Program-made: the position numbers and the translations under genes
Notes under the pieces: model-generated
The model's database searches: none
Told to the model about the DNA's origin: nothing
The model's input: the letters and a program-made list of their open reading frames with translations, nothing else
In this document: positions 46,857 through 55,842 of the stretch, piece by piece
How the letters are laid out: every line of letters begins with the position of its first letter
Position numbering within the stretch: position 1 is the first letter of the stretch
Origin: Pseudophaeobacter leonis
Lineage (GTDB): Bacteria; Pseudomonadota; Alphaproteobacteria; Rhodobacterales; Rhodobacteraceae
Reading direction: 5' to 3'
Assembly: GCF_002087335.1 (NCBI RefSeq)
Contig: NZ_MWVJ01000047.1
Coordinates: 1 to 62,390 of the forward strand
DNA: 62,390 nucleotides

Positions 46857-47570
46857 TCAACTATATCTCCTCTGAGAAAAGCATGCCCCTGTGGGGTCTT
46901 TGGTCCGGCAAAGAACGTCTTGGCCGGGGTGAATTCGTGAATGCGGCCCTGCAGGACAAGGATCACCTCATCGGCCAGCCGCTGCGCCTGGCCCATATTG
47001 TGGGTCGACATGATCAAACGGGTTCCCTCAGCCGCAGCCTGCTGCAGGATCTCTTCGATCTCGCGGGTGGCGCGGCCATCCAGTGACGCGCAGGGCTCAT
47101 CCAGAAACAACACATCCGGCTCGCGGATCAGAGCCCGTGCCAGCGCCAGCTTTTGCCGCTCACCGCCAGAAAGCAGCGTTGCCTGCCGACCCAATGCATC
47201 GCCCAGATTGATCCGCTCGGCCCAGACAGCCGCCCGCGCCCGCGCCTCTTTGCGCCTGACACCGATCAGCTGCAGCGGATAGGCAATGTTATCCACCACC
47301 GAGCGCCGCATCATGATCGGCGCCTGAAACACAAAGGCCTGCCGCCGCTGCGCCTCCTCGCGAAGAGCAGCCCCAGTCCAGCGCGCCGCCATTCATCCGC
47401 ACAATGCCATGCAGCATCTTCAGCAGCGTGGTCTTTCCCGCGCCGTTAGGCCCAATCACGATACTCGTGCCCTGGCCGTTGAGCGTTAGGTCAACCGGCC
47501 CCACCAGCACCTTGCCGCGTCGCCGCACCAGCGCCTGTTTGGCAACCATGGGAAACATTTGCCCCGACAT
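46853..47570 (-). pseudogene. tupC: Tungstate ABC transporter ATPase, one frameshift
   Basis: About 238 aa after correction. Walker A IVIGPNGAGKTTLLKMLHG, Q-loop FVFQAPIMMRRSV, signature LLSGGERQKLALARAL, Walker B VLFLDEPCASLDG and switch STHNMGQAQ. One extra base in a G4 run at 47371-47374 breaks it; the true reading is GGALDWAALREEAQRRQAFV. ATG 47570 overlaps the tupB stop (TGATG). Powers TupB at the inner membrane. Confidence 0.87.
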
Positions 47571-48274
47571 CACCAGCGCCCCTCGGTTTCGGTATGGCCC
47601 AGCCAATGGATTGCAAGATTGACCATAATCGCCATCGCGATCAGCACAAATCCAAGCCCCAGAGCCATGGCAAAGTCTCCCTTGCCGGTCTCCAGCGCGA
47701 TGGCCGTGGTCAGCACCCGCGTTGCATGGTCGATGTTGCCCCCAACCACCATAATCGCGCCGACCTCACCAATGGCGCGGCCAAACCCCGCCAGCGCTGC
47801 CGTCAACAGCGCCCGGCGCCCGTCCCACAGCAGCGCCTTGACGCGCTGGACCTGCGAGGCATTCATCGAAATCAGCAGATCGTGGTAGTCGCTCCACAAC
47901 TCACGCAGGGACTGATGCGCAATCGAGGCCACCAGCGGCACGATTATGATGACCTGTGCAATGATCATGGCGGTCGGGGTGAACAACAGTCCAAACACCC
48001 CAAACGGGCCGGACCGCGACAGAAAGACATAGACGATCAGCCCCACCACAACCGGTGGCAACCCCATCAGGGCATTCAGCACGGCAATCGTCGTGCGGCG
48101 CAGGCGAAACCGGCGCACCGAGAGCAGCGCCGCCAGCGGCAGCGCAATCACCGCGGCAATCGCCAGCGCGGTCAAAGTGACCCTCAGCGAGCGCAGGGTG
48201 ATTTCCACCAGATCACTGTCCAGAGTCACCACCAGCCAGAAGGCCCGGACCATACCGTCCAACAGATCAGTCAT
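47570..48274 (-). CDS. tupB: Tungstate ABC transporter permease
   Basis: 234 aa, intact, with about five or six membrane helices (TALAIAAVIALPLAALLSV, VLNALMGLPPVVVGLIVYVF, MIIAQVIIIVPLVASIAH). The EAA loop in RALLTAALAGFGRAIGEVGA, followed by IMVVGGNID, is typical of molybdate/tungstate permeases, which share the GEVGA-x-M ending. First gene of the tup operon; ATG 48274. Confidence 0.88.
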   Translation of the reverse strand: MTDLLDGMVRAFWLVVTLDSDLVEITLRSLRVTLTALAIAAVIALPLAALLSVRRFRLRRTTIAVLNALMGLPPVVVGLIVYVFLSRSGPFGVFGLLFTPTAMIIAQVIIIVPLVASIAHQSLRELWSDYHDLLISMNASQVQRVKALLWDGRRALLTAALAGFGRAIGEVGAIMVVGGNIDHATRVLTTAIALETGKGDFAMALGLGFVLIAMAIMVNLAIHWLGHTETEGRW

Positions 48275-48714
48275 CGCGGATGGTTTTCTCCTCGCTTGGG
48301 TTGGAGGTTAGCCACCTCCTGCCTTGTCGATTCAACTTCAATATGAGGTTCAAAATCACAGGTTTGTCATCAACAACAGAACTATTTTAACGGCCGTGCC
48401 AAAAGGGACAATTTGTCTAGGCCCCCTAGGCGCCCCACCTCTTGACGGGTCAGTTTTGGTACTTATATCTAGCTCAACTTTGGCATGAAGCGCGCCGTAG
48501 AATGGACAACATACTGGTCAAATACGACCCCAACCAGGCATTCGCAGTTTCCTTTTGCCGTCAGAATGCGCCGATTGACCCCAATGCGCGCTCACCGCGC
48601 GCCAAATCACCGCACCGGCTGCGCTATTCCCCCAGGCTCACTTGCGTGCGGGTATTGAACGTGAAACAAGCCGCAGCCAAAGTTTCATCCTGAACACTAC
48701 TTTGAGGACCAGCC
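48275..48714. other. Gene-free gap of about 440 bases between tup and nad operons
   Basis: Divergent promoter region. An 83-codon frame at 48442-48693 has no recognisable motif and no good ribosome-binding site. A possible sigma-70 promoter for nadA lies at 48442-48469. I see no clear riboswitch or repressor palindrome. Confidence 0.5.
48442..48469 (+). promoter_or_regulatory. Possible sigma-70 promoter upstream of nadA
   Basis: TTGACG (48442-48447) and TATATC (48464-48469) are 16 bases apart. The -35 matches five of six consensus bases, the -10 about four. It is about 245 bases from the nadA start, so a long leader would follow. Confidence 0.3.
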
Positions 48715-49767
48715 ATGTTTGATCTGCTCACAATGCGCGATCAGCTCGCCGCCCATTATGATCTGGCACCCAACCCGGATCTGGCCCAGGAGATGTCAGA
48801 AGACTACGCGCGGATGAAGCGCGTGGTGTCGCCCATCGACTGGGCGATGCATGCGCCCTATGTCGCTGCCATCAAGGCCCTGAAGAAAAAACGCCACGCC
48901 GTTATTCTGGCCCACAACTACATGACCCCCGAAATCTATCACGGCGTGGCCGATGTGGTTGGCGACAGCCTGCAACTGGCGATCGAGGCCACCCGCGTCG
49001 AGGCCGATGTCATCGTGCAATGCGGTGTGCATTTCATGGCCGAGACCTCCAAGATCCTCAGCCCCGACAAGATCGTGCTGATCCCTGATATGGACGCGGG
49101 CTGCTCGCTGGCCGAAAGCATCACCGCCGAAGGCATCGCCGAGATGCGGGCAAAATACCCCGGCGCACCCGTGGTCACCTATGTGAACACCACCGCCGAG
49201 GTTAAAGCCGCCTCGGATATCTGCTGCACCTCCTCCAATGCGGCCCAGATCGTGGGCGCCATGGAGAGCGACACGGTGATCATGACTCCGGATCAGTATC
49301 TGGCGCAGAACGTGGCCAAGGATGTGCCGCACAAAAACGTCGTCTGGTGGGAGGGCTCCTGCATCGTGCACGAGCAATACAGCGCCAAGGACCTGCGCGA
49401 ATTCCGCGAATGGAACCCCGGCACACGGCTGATTGCCCACCCCGAATGCCCACCGGATGTCGTGGCAGAGGCTGATTTTTCCGGCTCCACCAGTGGCATC
49501 ATCAAATATGTCACCGACGAGCAGCCGGAGAAGGCCCTGCTGATCACCGAGTGCTCGATGGCCTCCAATATTGCGGACAGCCTTCCACAGGTGGATTTTG
49601 TCGGCCCCTGCAACATGTGCCCCTACATGAAGATGATCACGCTGGAGAAAATCCTCTGGTCGCTGCACACAATGTCCGAGCCGGTCGAAGTTGACCCCAC
49701 AGTGGCGGAAGGGGCGCGCCAGGCGGTGCAAAAGATGATTGATATGTCGCAGAAACTGGGTATCTGA
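48715..49767 (+). CDS. nadA: Quinolinate synthase
   Basis: 350 aa. NadA condenses iminoaspartate with dihydroxyacetone phosphate to quinolinate, using a 4Fe-4S cluster. Cluster Cys are visible in VQCGVHFMAETSKIL, in WWEGSCIVHE and in VGPCNMCPYMK. Substrate-site stretches are VILAHNYMTPEIYHGVADVV and VTYVNTTAEVKAASDICCTS, and STSGIIKY near the end. ATG 48715 is preceded by TTTGAGGACC. First gene of the NAD biosynthesis operon; 47 bases to nadB. Confidence 0.96.
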   Translation: MFDLLTMRDQLAAHYDLAPNPDLAQEMSEDYARMKRVVSPIDWAMHAPYVAAIKALKKKRHAVILAHNYMTPEIYHGVADVVGDSLQLAIEATRVEADVIVQCGVHFMAETSKILSPDKIVLIPDMDAGCSLAESITAEGIAEMRAKYPGAPVVTYVNTTAEVKAASDICCTSSNAAQIVGAMESDTVIMTPDQYLAQNVAKDVPHKNVVWWEGSCIVHEQYSAKDLREFREWNPGTRLIAHPECPPDVVAEADFSGSTSGIIKYVTDEQPEKALLITECSMASNIADSLPQVDFVGPCNMCPYMKMITLEKILWSLHTMSEPVEVDPTVAEGARQAVQKMIDMSQKLGI

Positions 49768-49814
49768 CGGGTGCCTGCAGTCCCCGTGACATCCCAGCGA
49801 CCGGAGCTGCGTCC

Positions 49815-51464
49815 ATGACCGCCCCTCTCACAACCGAGCGCATCGTCATTGTCGGCGCCGGACTGGCCGCGCTCTATGCCGCGCTGGAGCTCGCGCCGCG
49901 CCCGGTGCTGATGATCTCGCCGGAGCCGCTGGGCCTGGGCGCCAGTTCAGCCTGGGCGCAGGGGGGCGTTGCCGCCGCCATGGCAGCCAGCGACACGCCC
50001 GAGGCCCATTCCCGTGATGCGCGCGCCGCAGGGGCTGGCACTGTTGATCCTGAGGTGGCCGAGATGGTCACACAGATGGCGCGCCGCCATATCCTTGACC
50101 TCACAGCACTTGGTGCGCCCTTTGATCGCGACCCCCACGGCAACTATGTCATGAGCCGCGAAGCCGCTCATTCTGCCGCCCGTGTGGTGCGTGTCAAAGG
50201 CGACCAGGCCGGCTATCAGATCATGGAAACCCTGATCGAGGCTGTGCGGGCCACCCCCTCGATCCAGGTGCTTGAGGGCACCGAGGCTCTGCGGCTGGAA
50301 ACCCACACGGACCTGAACAGCGAAAACAAGACTGTCACCGGGGTGTGGATCCGGCGCTCTGATGCAGCTACACAGCCGGTGCTGATCCGCTGCCCCGGTG
50401 TTTTGCTCGCCGGGGGGGGCTCGGGCGGGCTATATGCCCATACCACCAACCCACCGCGCATTCGCGGCCAGGTCATTGGGCTGGCGGCCCGTGCCGGGGC
50501 GCGCATTGCCGATGCGGAATTTGTCCAGTTTCACCCCACAGCGGTGGATTGCGGCGAAGATCCCGCCCCCCTTGCCACCGAGGCGCTGCGGGGTGAAGGA
50601 GCAACCCTGATCAACGCAGACGGCATCCGGTTCATGCGGGATTTGCACCCAGACGCTGAACTGGCGCCCCGCGATATTGTTGCGCGCGCCATCTTTGCCG
50701 AAACTCAGGCCGGTCGCCGCCCCATGCTGGACACCCGTGCCGCCCTCGGTGCCGAGGTTCTGCAGCGCTTTCCCGCTCTGGCTGAAACCTGCGCACGCGC
50801 AGGCATAGATCCCGTGGCGCAACCCATTCCTGTTGCGGTGGCGGCGCATTATCATATGGGCGGCATCGAGACCGATCTGCAGGGGCGCGCCAGTCTGGAC
50901 CACCTCTGGGTCAGTGGCGAGGCGGCCTCAACCGGGTTGCACGGTGCCAACCGGCTGGCCTCAAACGGACTGCTTGAAGCGCTGGTCTATGCCCGTCGCG
51001 CTGCTGCAGATATCGCCGGCACCCTAGCACCCGTCACTTGTGAAGCGGTGCCAGAGTACTCCCCAGAGCGCCCACCAGAGCTGCACCCCAGCTTTGCCCC
51101 CGGCGGGCGCGAAATGGACGCAGACGCGGTTCAGCGCCTGCGCCAGACCATGACCAACCATGTGGGGATGCGACGCGATGAGGCAGGCTTGCAGCAGGCG
51201 CTGATCATCCTGTCTGATCTCGAGATCACGCAGGCCGAGGATGAAGCGTTCCTCAACATGTGTGCCACCGCGATCCTGATCACTGCCTCAGCCCTACAGC
51301 GCCGTGAAAGCCGGGGCGGACATTTCCGCGACGACTTCCCGCAGCCCGACCCCACCTTTGCCCAGCGCAGTCATATCACCCTGACTGAGGCCCGCAGTAT
51401 CCAGACCCGGGTTCTGCACAGCGCCCGGCCCACTCAGCAGGCCCCCCGGAAGGATACCCAATGA
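49815..51464 (+). CDS. nadB: L-aspartate oxidase
   Basis: 549 aa, FAD-dependent; oxidises L-aspartate to iminoaspartate for NadA. Seen: FAD-binding IVIVGAGLAALYAALEL, GASSAWAQGGVAAAM (substrate loop of the succinate dehydrogenase/fumarate reductase family), ARVVRVKGDQAGYQIME, DAEFVQFHPTAV, VAAHYHMGGIETDLQGR and GLHGANRLASNGLLEALVYA with the family's catalytic Arg/His region. The C-terminal helical domain follows. Four-base overlap with nadC. Intact over 1.65 kb. Confidence 0.95.
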   Translation: MTAPLTTERIVIVGAGLAALYAALELAPRPVLMISPEPLGLGASSAWAQGGVAAAMAASDTPEAHSRDARAAGAGTVDPEVAEMVTQMARRHILDLTALGAPFDRDPHGNYVMSREAAHSAARVVRVKGDQAGYQIMETLIEAVRATPSIQVLEGTEALRLETHTDLNSENKTVTGVWIRRSDAATQPVLIRCPGVLLAGGGSGGLYAHTTNPPRIRGQVIGLAARAGARIADAEFVQFHPTAVDCGEDPAPLATEALRGEGATLINADGIRFMRDLHPDAELAPRDIVARAIFAETQAGRRPMLDTRAALGAEVLQRFPALAETCARAGIDPVAQPIPVAVAAHYHMGGIETDLQGRASLDHLWVSGEAASTGLHGANRLASNGLLEALVYARRAAADIAGTLAPVTCEAVPEYSPERPPELHPSFAPGGREMDADAVQRLRQTMTNHVGMRRDEAGLQQALIILSDLEITQAEDEAFLNMCATAILITASALQRRESRGGHFRDDFPQPDPTFAQRSHITLTEARSIQTRVLHSARPTQQAPRKDTQ

Positions 51465-52402
51465 TCCGTCACACCCCCCTGCCCGATTTGCTGCTAGAGC
51501 CCCTGGTGCGCGCGGCCCTGCATGAAGACCTGGGCCAGAACGGCGACATCACCACCCGGGCGGTGATCCCGGCCTCGGCCCGCTATAAGGCACGTCTCAA
51601 TGCGCGCGACAGTGGCATTGTCTCTGGCATGCAGATTGCCCGCATTGCCTTTCATCTGGTGGACCCTGGCCTTGCGCTGACCATCACGCGTCAGGACGGG
51701 GATACCTGCGCGCCGGGGGACACCCTGATGACCATTGAGGGCTCGGCTGCGGCGATCCTCTCTGCGGAACGTGTGGCACTTAATTTTGCTGGCCGCCTGT
51801 CGGGTATTGCCAGCCTCACAGCTGGCTTTGTCGCCCAGACCAAAGGCACCCAGACCCGCATCACCTGCACTCGCAAGACCACGCCGGGCCTGCGCATGGT
51901 GGAAAAACAGGCGGTGATCCATGGCGGCGGCTTTAACCACCGCTTTGGCCTGTCGGATGCCATCCTGATCAAGGACAACCACATCGCCGCTGCGGGCGGC
52001 ATCATACCGGTCCTCACCGCCGCCAAGGCCAGCGTCAGCCACATGATGAAGGTCGAGATCGAGGTCGACACCCTGGCGCAGCTCGAAGAGGTGCTGCAGG
52101 TGGGCGGCGCCGATGTGGTGCTGCTGGACAATATGAGCACGCCAGATCTGATCCGCGCGGTTGAAATGACCCGTGGCAGGCTCGTCACCGAGGCCTCGGG
52201 CAATATGAAGCTGGACCGTATTGCTGAGGTCGCCGCCACCGGCGTCAACTATATCTCTTCCGGCGCACTCACCCCTTCGGCGCAGACGCTGGATCTGGGA
52301 CTGGATTTAAAAACGCAGGTCGCAAAAAGATCAGGCGCAGCGACGCCTGATCTGAAAGCCTTTAGAGGAAACCCCGCGGGATGGTTTCTTGCCATTCCTT
52401 GA
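51461..52402 (+). CDS. nadC: Nicotinate-nucleotide pyrophosphorylase (carboxylating), with anomalous C-terminal tail
   Basis: 313 aa. NadC converts quinolinate and PRPP to nicotinate mononucleotide. Motifs: HEDLGQNGDITTRAVIP, ALNFAGRLSGIASLT, TRKTTPGLRMVEKQAV, GGGFNHRFGLSDAILIKDNH and MKVEIEVDTL, then SSGALTPSAQTLDLGLD. NadC normally ends about there, near residue 282. Here about 31 more residues continue through a terminator hairpin and overlap the convergent hydrolase gene by 41 bases. Removing one base of the TTTAAAAA run at about 52307-52314 would give an immediate TAA, so the tail is probably an indel artefact. ATGA overlap with nadB. Confidence 0.92.
   Translation: MIRHTPLPDLLLEPLVRAALHEDLGQNGDITTRAVIPASARYKARLNARDSGIVSGMQIARIAFHLVDPGLALTITRQDGDTCAPGDTLMTIEGSAAAILSAERVALNFAGRLSGIASLTAGFVAQTKGTQTRITCTRKTTPGLRMVEKQAVIHGGGFNHRFGLSDAILIKDNHIAAAGGIIPVLTAAKASVSHMMKVEIEVDTLAQLEEVLQVGGADVVLLDNMSTPDLIRAVEMTRGRLVTEASGNMKLDRIAEVAATGVNYISSGALTPSAQTLDLGLDLKTQVAKRSGAATPDLKAFRGNPAGWFLAIP
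52324..52353 (-). terminator. Rho-independent terminator of the CocE/NonD hydrolase gene
   Basis: On the minus strand AGATCAGGCG, loop TCGCTG, CGCCTGATCT is followed by a T-run (complement of 52324-52328). Perfect 10-bp stem (arms 52344-52353 and 52328-52337). It lies eight bases after the hydrolase stop and within the apparent tail of nadC, which argues that nadC should end earlier. Confidence 0.8.
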
Positions 52403-54373
52403 CCAGAACTTCGGCGCCCTCTGCGCCTTCACGCGCTGTGACCCGGCGCAAGAGATGGAAATTCTCGGCATCACAGGTCATCTTGTTCTCGGTTTCGATT
52501 GTGACCTGCCAGTCGTCGCGGGCAAAAGTGAACTGCCAGTCGCTGGCAAAGACCGCCGATGCCGGGTCATCCGGGTGGATCGCATAGTGCATCGAGACAT
52601 GGCTGCCCACCTCAAGCCCGTGGTAGGGATCAATCGCCTTGCCGTAGTCATCAAAACTATCCAGCACCAGCGTGCCATCCTGCAGCACCTGGGTGTTTGA
52701 ATGCCCACCGGGCGGGCGCAGAACCTCTGCCTGCAGGGTTTGTTAGTCGGGGGGTGCTCCGGGATTTTGTGGCGCGATCTCTGTGGTGACACGCCGCTCT
52801 GGCAGGATCAGCTGGCAGCCCTCCAGATACAGCGTCACCTCCGCCGCCTCGGGCGCAGGCCAGACCAGCGGCCAGTAAGAGGTCGACAGCGCCAGCCGCA
52901 GCTGATGCCCCGGCCGCAACTGATACGCACATTCATTCAGCTCGATCTCGGCCTCATAGCGCTGCCCCGGCACCAGCAGTTCTGGTGCCACGTGACTGTC
53001 ACGATGGGTGAGGTTCAGCGGCCGGAAGGTAATGCGCTGCGACACCCCCGTGGGGGCAACATCGCAGAGCCGCGCCACTAGCTGCGCCACAGGTTTGTTG
53101 ACAGAAAAACTGACCCGCAGACGCGGCCGCCCCATGATCTCCAACGGGTCTGCCAGCGGCGATGTGTCAAAACTGCTCCCCTGCGCATCATCCACTGCCT
53201 GATCACCGGGCAACTCGTTGTCAAACCGCATACCGGCGCAGAAATAGCCCGCCGCCTGCCCCAGCGTCGCCGGGTTGCGCACCACCTCGGTCTCTGTCGC
53301 CGCCGCCCCAGTCGCCGCCCCAGTCTCCGCCGCATCCACAAGACCGGTTGCGCTGAGATGCATCACCCTGTCGCGGACATTGGGCGAGGGCCACTGCGCC
53401 TCGGCCACCCAGCGCCCCTGACGGGGTTTGTTCTGCATGGTCGGGTTAAAGTGTTCCTGCATATAGGTGCGATAGTCCGGCAGCTCTGCCGCGCCGCTGT
53501 CCTCGTCGCGCAGGTATTGGTCAAACCAGGTCAGGACTTCGCCATGGAAATCCGACGCATCCAGTTTGGCGATATGGGCGTAGCGGTGCTCCCAGGGGCC
53601 AACAAGCGCCTTGGCGGGCACCGTCAGATTGGCCGCCAAACGGGCGAGGGCGTTGACATAGGCATCGGCCCAGCCGGTGATCGCCAGCACGGGCGCCTTT
53701 ATTGCCGCCCAGTCTTCGCAGACCGAGCCATGTGTCCACTGTGCGTCGCGGGTCTGATGCCGCAGCCAGTCAGCGGCCATAAAGGGCATCTCTTCCATCC
53801 GCCTGATCCAGTCCTGCCGCCAGTCTGCACGGTGTTTCGGGTCTGCCGGGCGCGACTGATAGGCGAACATCTGGCTGCCCCAGTTGGCATTATCGCTCAG
53901 CAGACAGCCGCCCATATAGTGAATGTCACCCGCATAGCGATCCGTGGTAGAGGCCACCGAGACCACCGCCTTAAGCGCCTCGGGTTGCCGGAAGGCCAGC
54001 TGCAAGCCGTTGAAGCCCCCCCATGAAATTCCGATCATGCCGATATTGCCGTCACACCAGTCCTGCGCCGCATCCAGGCCAGAACCGCCTCACCGTCGCT
54101 CAGCTCTTGTTCGGAGTATTCATCATCAAAGCAGCCTTCGCTGTCGCCGGTTCCGGAAATATCCACCCGAATGCAGGCATAGCCTTCGCTGGCAAAAACG
54201 GTGTGGGTGGTCTCATCGCGCGGCGCTGTGCCGTCGCCTTTGCGATAGGGCAGATATTCCAGAATGGCCGGCACCGGTGTCTCGATTTGCGGCAACCACA
54301 TGCGGGCCGCCAGGCGACGTCCATCGGGCAGCGTGATCCAGGTGGTCTCAATCAGGTCATAGGCACAGGACAT
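52362..54373 (-). pseudogene. CocE/NonD (X-Pro dipeptidyl-peptidase-like) hydrolase, one frameshift and one in-frame stop
   Basis: About 670 aa, serine hydrolase of the S15/CocE family. N-terminal WITLPDGRRLAARMWLP, VPAILEYLPYRKGDGT and RVDISGTGDSEGCFDDEY. One base is missing at about 54070 (true reading AQDWCDGNIGMIGI), then the nucleophile elbow GISWGGFNG, the alpha/beta domain and a C-terminal jelly-roll domain (LRPGHQLRLALSTSYWPLVW). TAA at 52743-52745 interrupts the reading, which continues in the same frame as QTLQAEVLRPPGGHSNTQVL to TAA 52364-52362. Such enzymes cleave esters or acyl-amides; substrate unknown. ATG 54373. Confidence 0.82.
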
Positions 54374-54594
54374 CCGCTGGGTCTCTTCTTAAAGGGGCTT
54401 TCAAGCGCAGCCTCGCGCACTGGCTGGCAAAAGAAAAGTGACAGAATGCGCCTCGCTGTCCGCAAAAAATAATATGCAAAAATTTTGCCCGGAGCTTTCG
54501 CAGCCTATGGCCACACCACATAGCGGTCGCAAGAACCGGCCAGGCCGCAAGGGCAGGCCTCTGAAGGACCGGTCTGAGAGGGGTGTTTTACAGA

Positions 54595-55698
54595 TTATTT
54601 CGGCAGCTTGGGGGCGGATTTCTCCAGCGCCAGCTCCGCATCCGAAAACTTCCACGGTCCACGCACGCCGGGAATGCCCTCGGGGGTGATCTTCATTTCG
54701 CGGTGCAAAACCTGCGGATCCTCAAAGGCCTGACCCACGGTGTTGATCGGCCCTGCCGGAACCGTCGCCGCCTCAAGAGCTGCCAAAAGCTCTGTCTGGC
54801 TCCTGCCCGCCACTACGGCCTCTAACAGCGTGGTCAGCGCCACCCGGTTTGCCACCCGCAGCTGGTTCGAGGCAAATCGCGCATCCGCTTTGATGCCCGC
54901 CAGCCCCAACACCTCGCAAAGCCGCTGAAACTGGCCGTCATTGCCCACCGCCAGAATGATATGGCCGTCCTGCACCTCCATGACCTGATAGGGCGCGATA
55001 TTGGGGTGTTCATTGCCCAGCCGCGTTGGGCTCTCGCCAGTGGCCAGATAGTTCATCGCCTGATTGGCCAGCACGGCAGTGGCGCAATCCAGCAGCGACA
55101 TATCAATGTGCTGGCCGCGCCCGGTGGTATGGCGTTGCTCCACTGCGGCCAGAATGCCAATGGTGCCGTAGAGCCCGGTGACCACATCGGTGATCGCCAC
55201 GCCTACTTTTTGCGGCTGGCCATCCGGATCACCAGTGATCGACATCAGGCCCGACATGCCCTGCAGCAAAAAGTCATAGCCAGCCCGCGTGGCATAGGGG
55301 CCATCCTGACCAAAACCGGTGACCGAGCAATAGATCAACCCGGGGTTCAGCCTGGCGAGGCTATCATAGTCGAGGCCGTATTTTGCAAGACCTCCTACCT
55401 TGAAATTCTCGATCAGAATGTCGGCGTCGCGCACCAGATCGAGTACTGTGGCGCGGCCAGCATCGGTGCGAAAATCCGCAACCACGCAGTCTTTGCCGCG
55501 ATTGGCCGCATAATAATAGGCGGCCGTCTTGTCACCATCGCGCTCAATAAAGGGCGGGCCCCAGCTGCGGGTGTCATCGCCGTCGGGGCTTTCGACCTTG
55601 ATCACCTCAGCGCCAAGATCCGCCAGCGACTGGCCAATCCAGGGGCCAGCGAGAATGCGCGCCAGTTCAACAACCTTGAGGCCAGAAAGCGGGGTCAT
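54595..55698 (-). CDS. CaiB/BaiF-family CoA-transferase
   Basis: 367 aa class III CoA-transferase. LSGLKVVELARILAGPWIGQ at the N-terminus, AEVIKVESPDGDDTRSWGPP, NRGKDCVVADFRTDAGR, ILIENFKVGGLAKYGLDYDS and CSVTGFGQDGPYATRAGYDF are the standard family stretches; HIDMSLLDCATAVLANQ carries the catalytic-Asp region. C-terminal GPINTVGQAFEDPQVLHREM. Transfers CoA between carboxylic acids such as succinyl-CoA and a dicarboxylate or hydroxyacid. It shares its family with 26968-28335 but the two are quite different in sequence. ATG 55698. Confidence 0.9.
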   Translation of the reverse strand: MTPLSGLKVVELARILAGPWIGQSLADLGAEVIKVESPDGDDTRSWGPPFIERDGDKTAAYYYAANRGKDCVVADFRTDAGRATVLDLVRDADILIENFKVGGLAKYGLDYDSLARLNPGLIYCSVTGFGQDGPYATRAGYDFLLQGMSGLMSITGDPDGQPQKVGVAITDVVTGLYGTIGILAAVEQRHTTGRGQHIDMSLLDCATAVLANQAMNYLATGESPTRLGNEHPNIAPYQVMEVQDGHIILAVGNDGQFQRLCEVLGLAGIKADARFASNQLRVANRVALTTLLEAVVAGRSQTELLAALEAATVPAGPINTVGQAFEDPQVLHREMKITPEGIPGVRGPWKFSDAELALEKSAPKLPK

Positions 55699-55803
55699 GG
55701 GCAGTGCTCCTTTGGAGAGGTCACTCGCCTCTCGATCCGTCTTACCCGCTGCTTAGCCCATCTTGCAGCGGCGCAACACTAATTTGATCCCGCGCGTGAC
55801 TGT

Positions 55804-55842
55804 CAGGCCCCGCCTCCAGGCCATGCCTCCAGGCCCCGCCGC
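55804..55842 (-). repeat. Three tandem 13-bp units abutting the tonB stop codon
   Basis: Plus-strand units are CAGGCCCCGCCTC (55804-55816), CAGGCCATGCCTC (55817-55829) and CAGGCCCCGCCGC (55830-55842). The next base, 55843, belongs to the tonB stop codon. On the minus strand each unit ends CCTG, so TG recurs at the unit joints as at the stop. Confidence 0.88.

Noticed and set aside
48442..48693. 83-codon forward frame between tupB and nadA
   Set aside because: No recognisable motif, poor ribosome-binding site, and it fills a promoter region; treated as non-coding.
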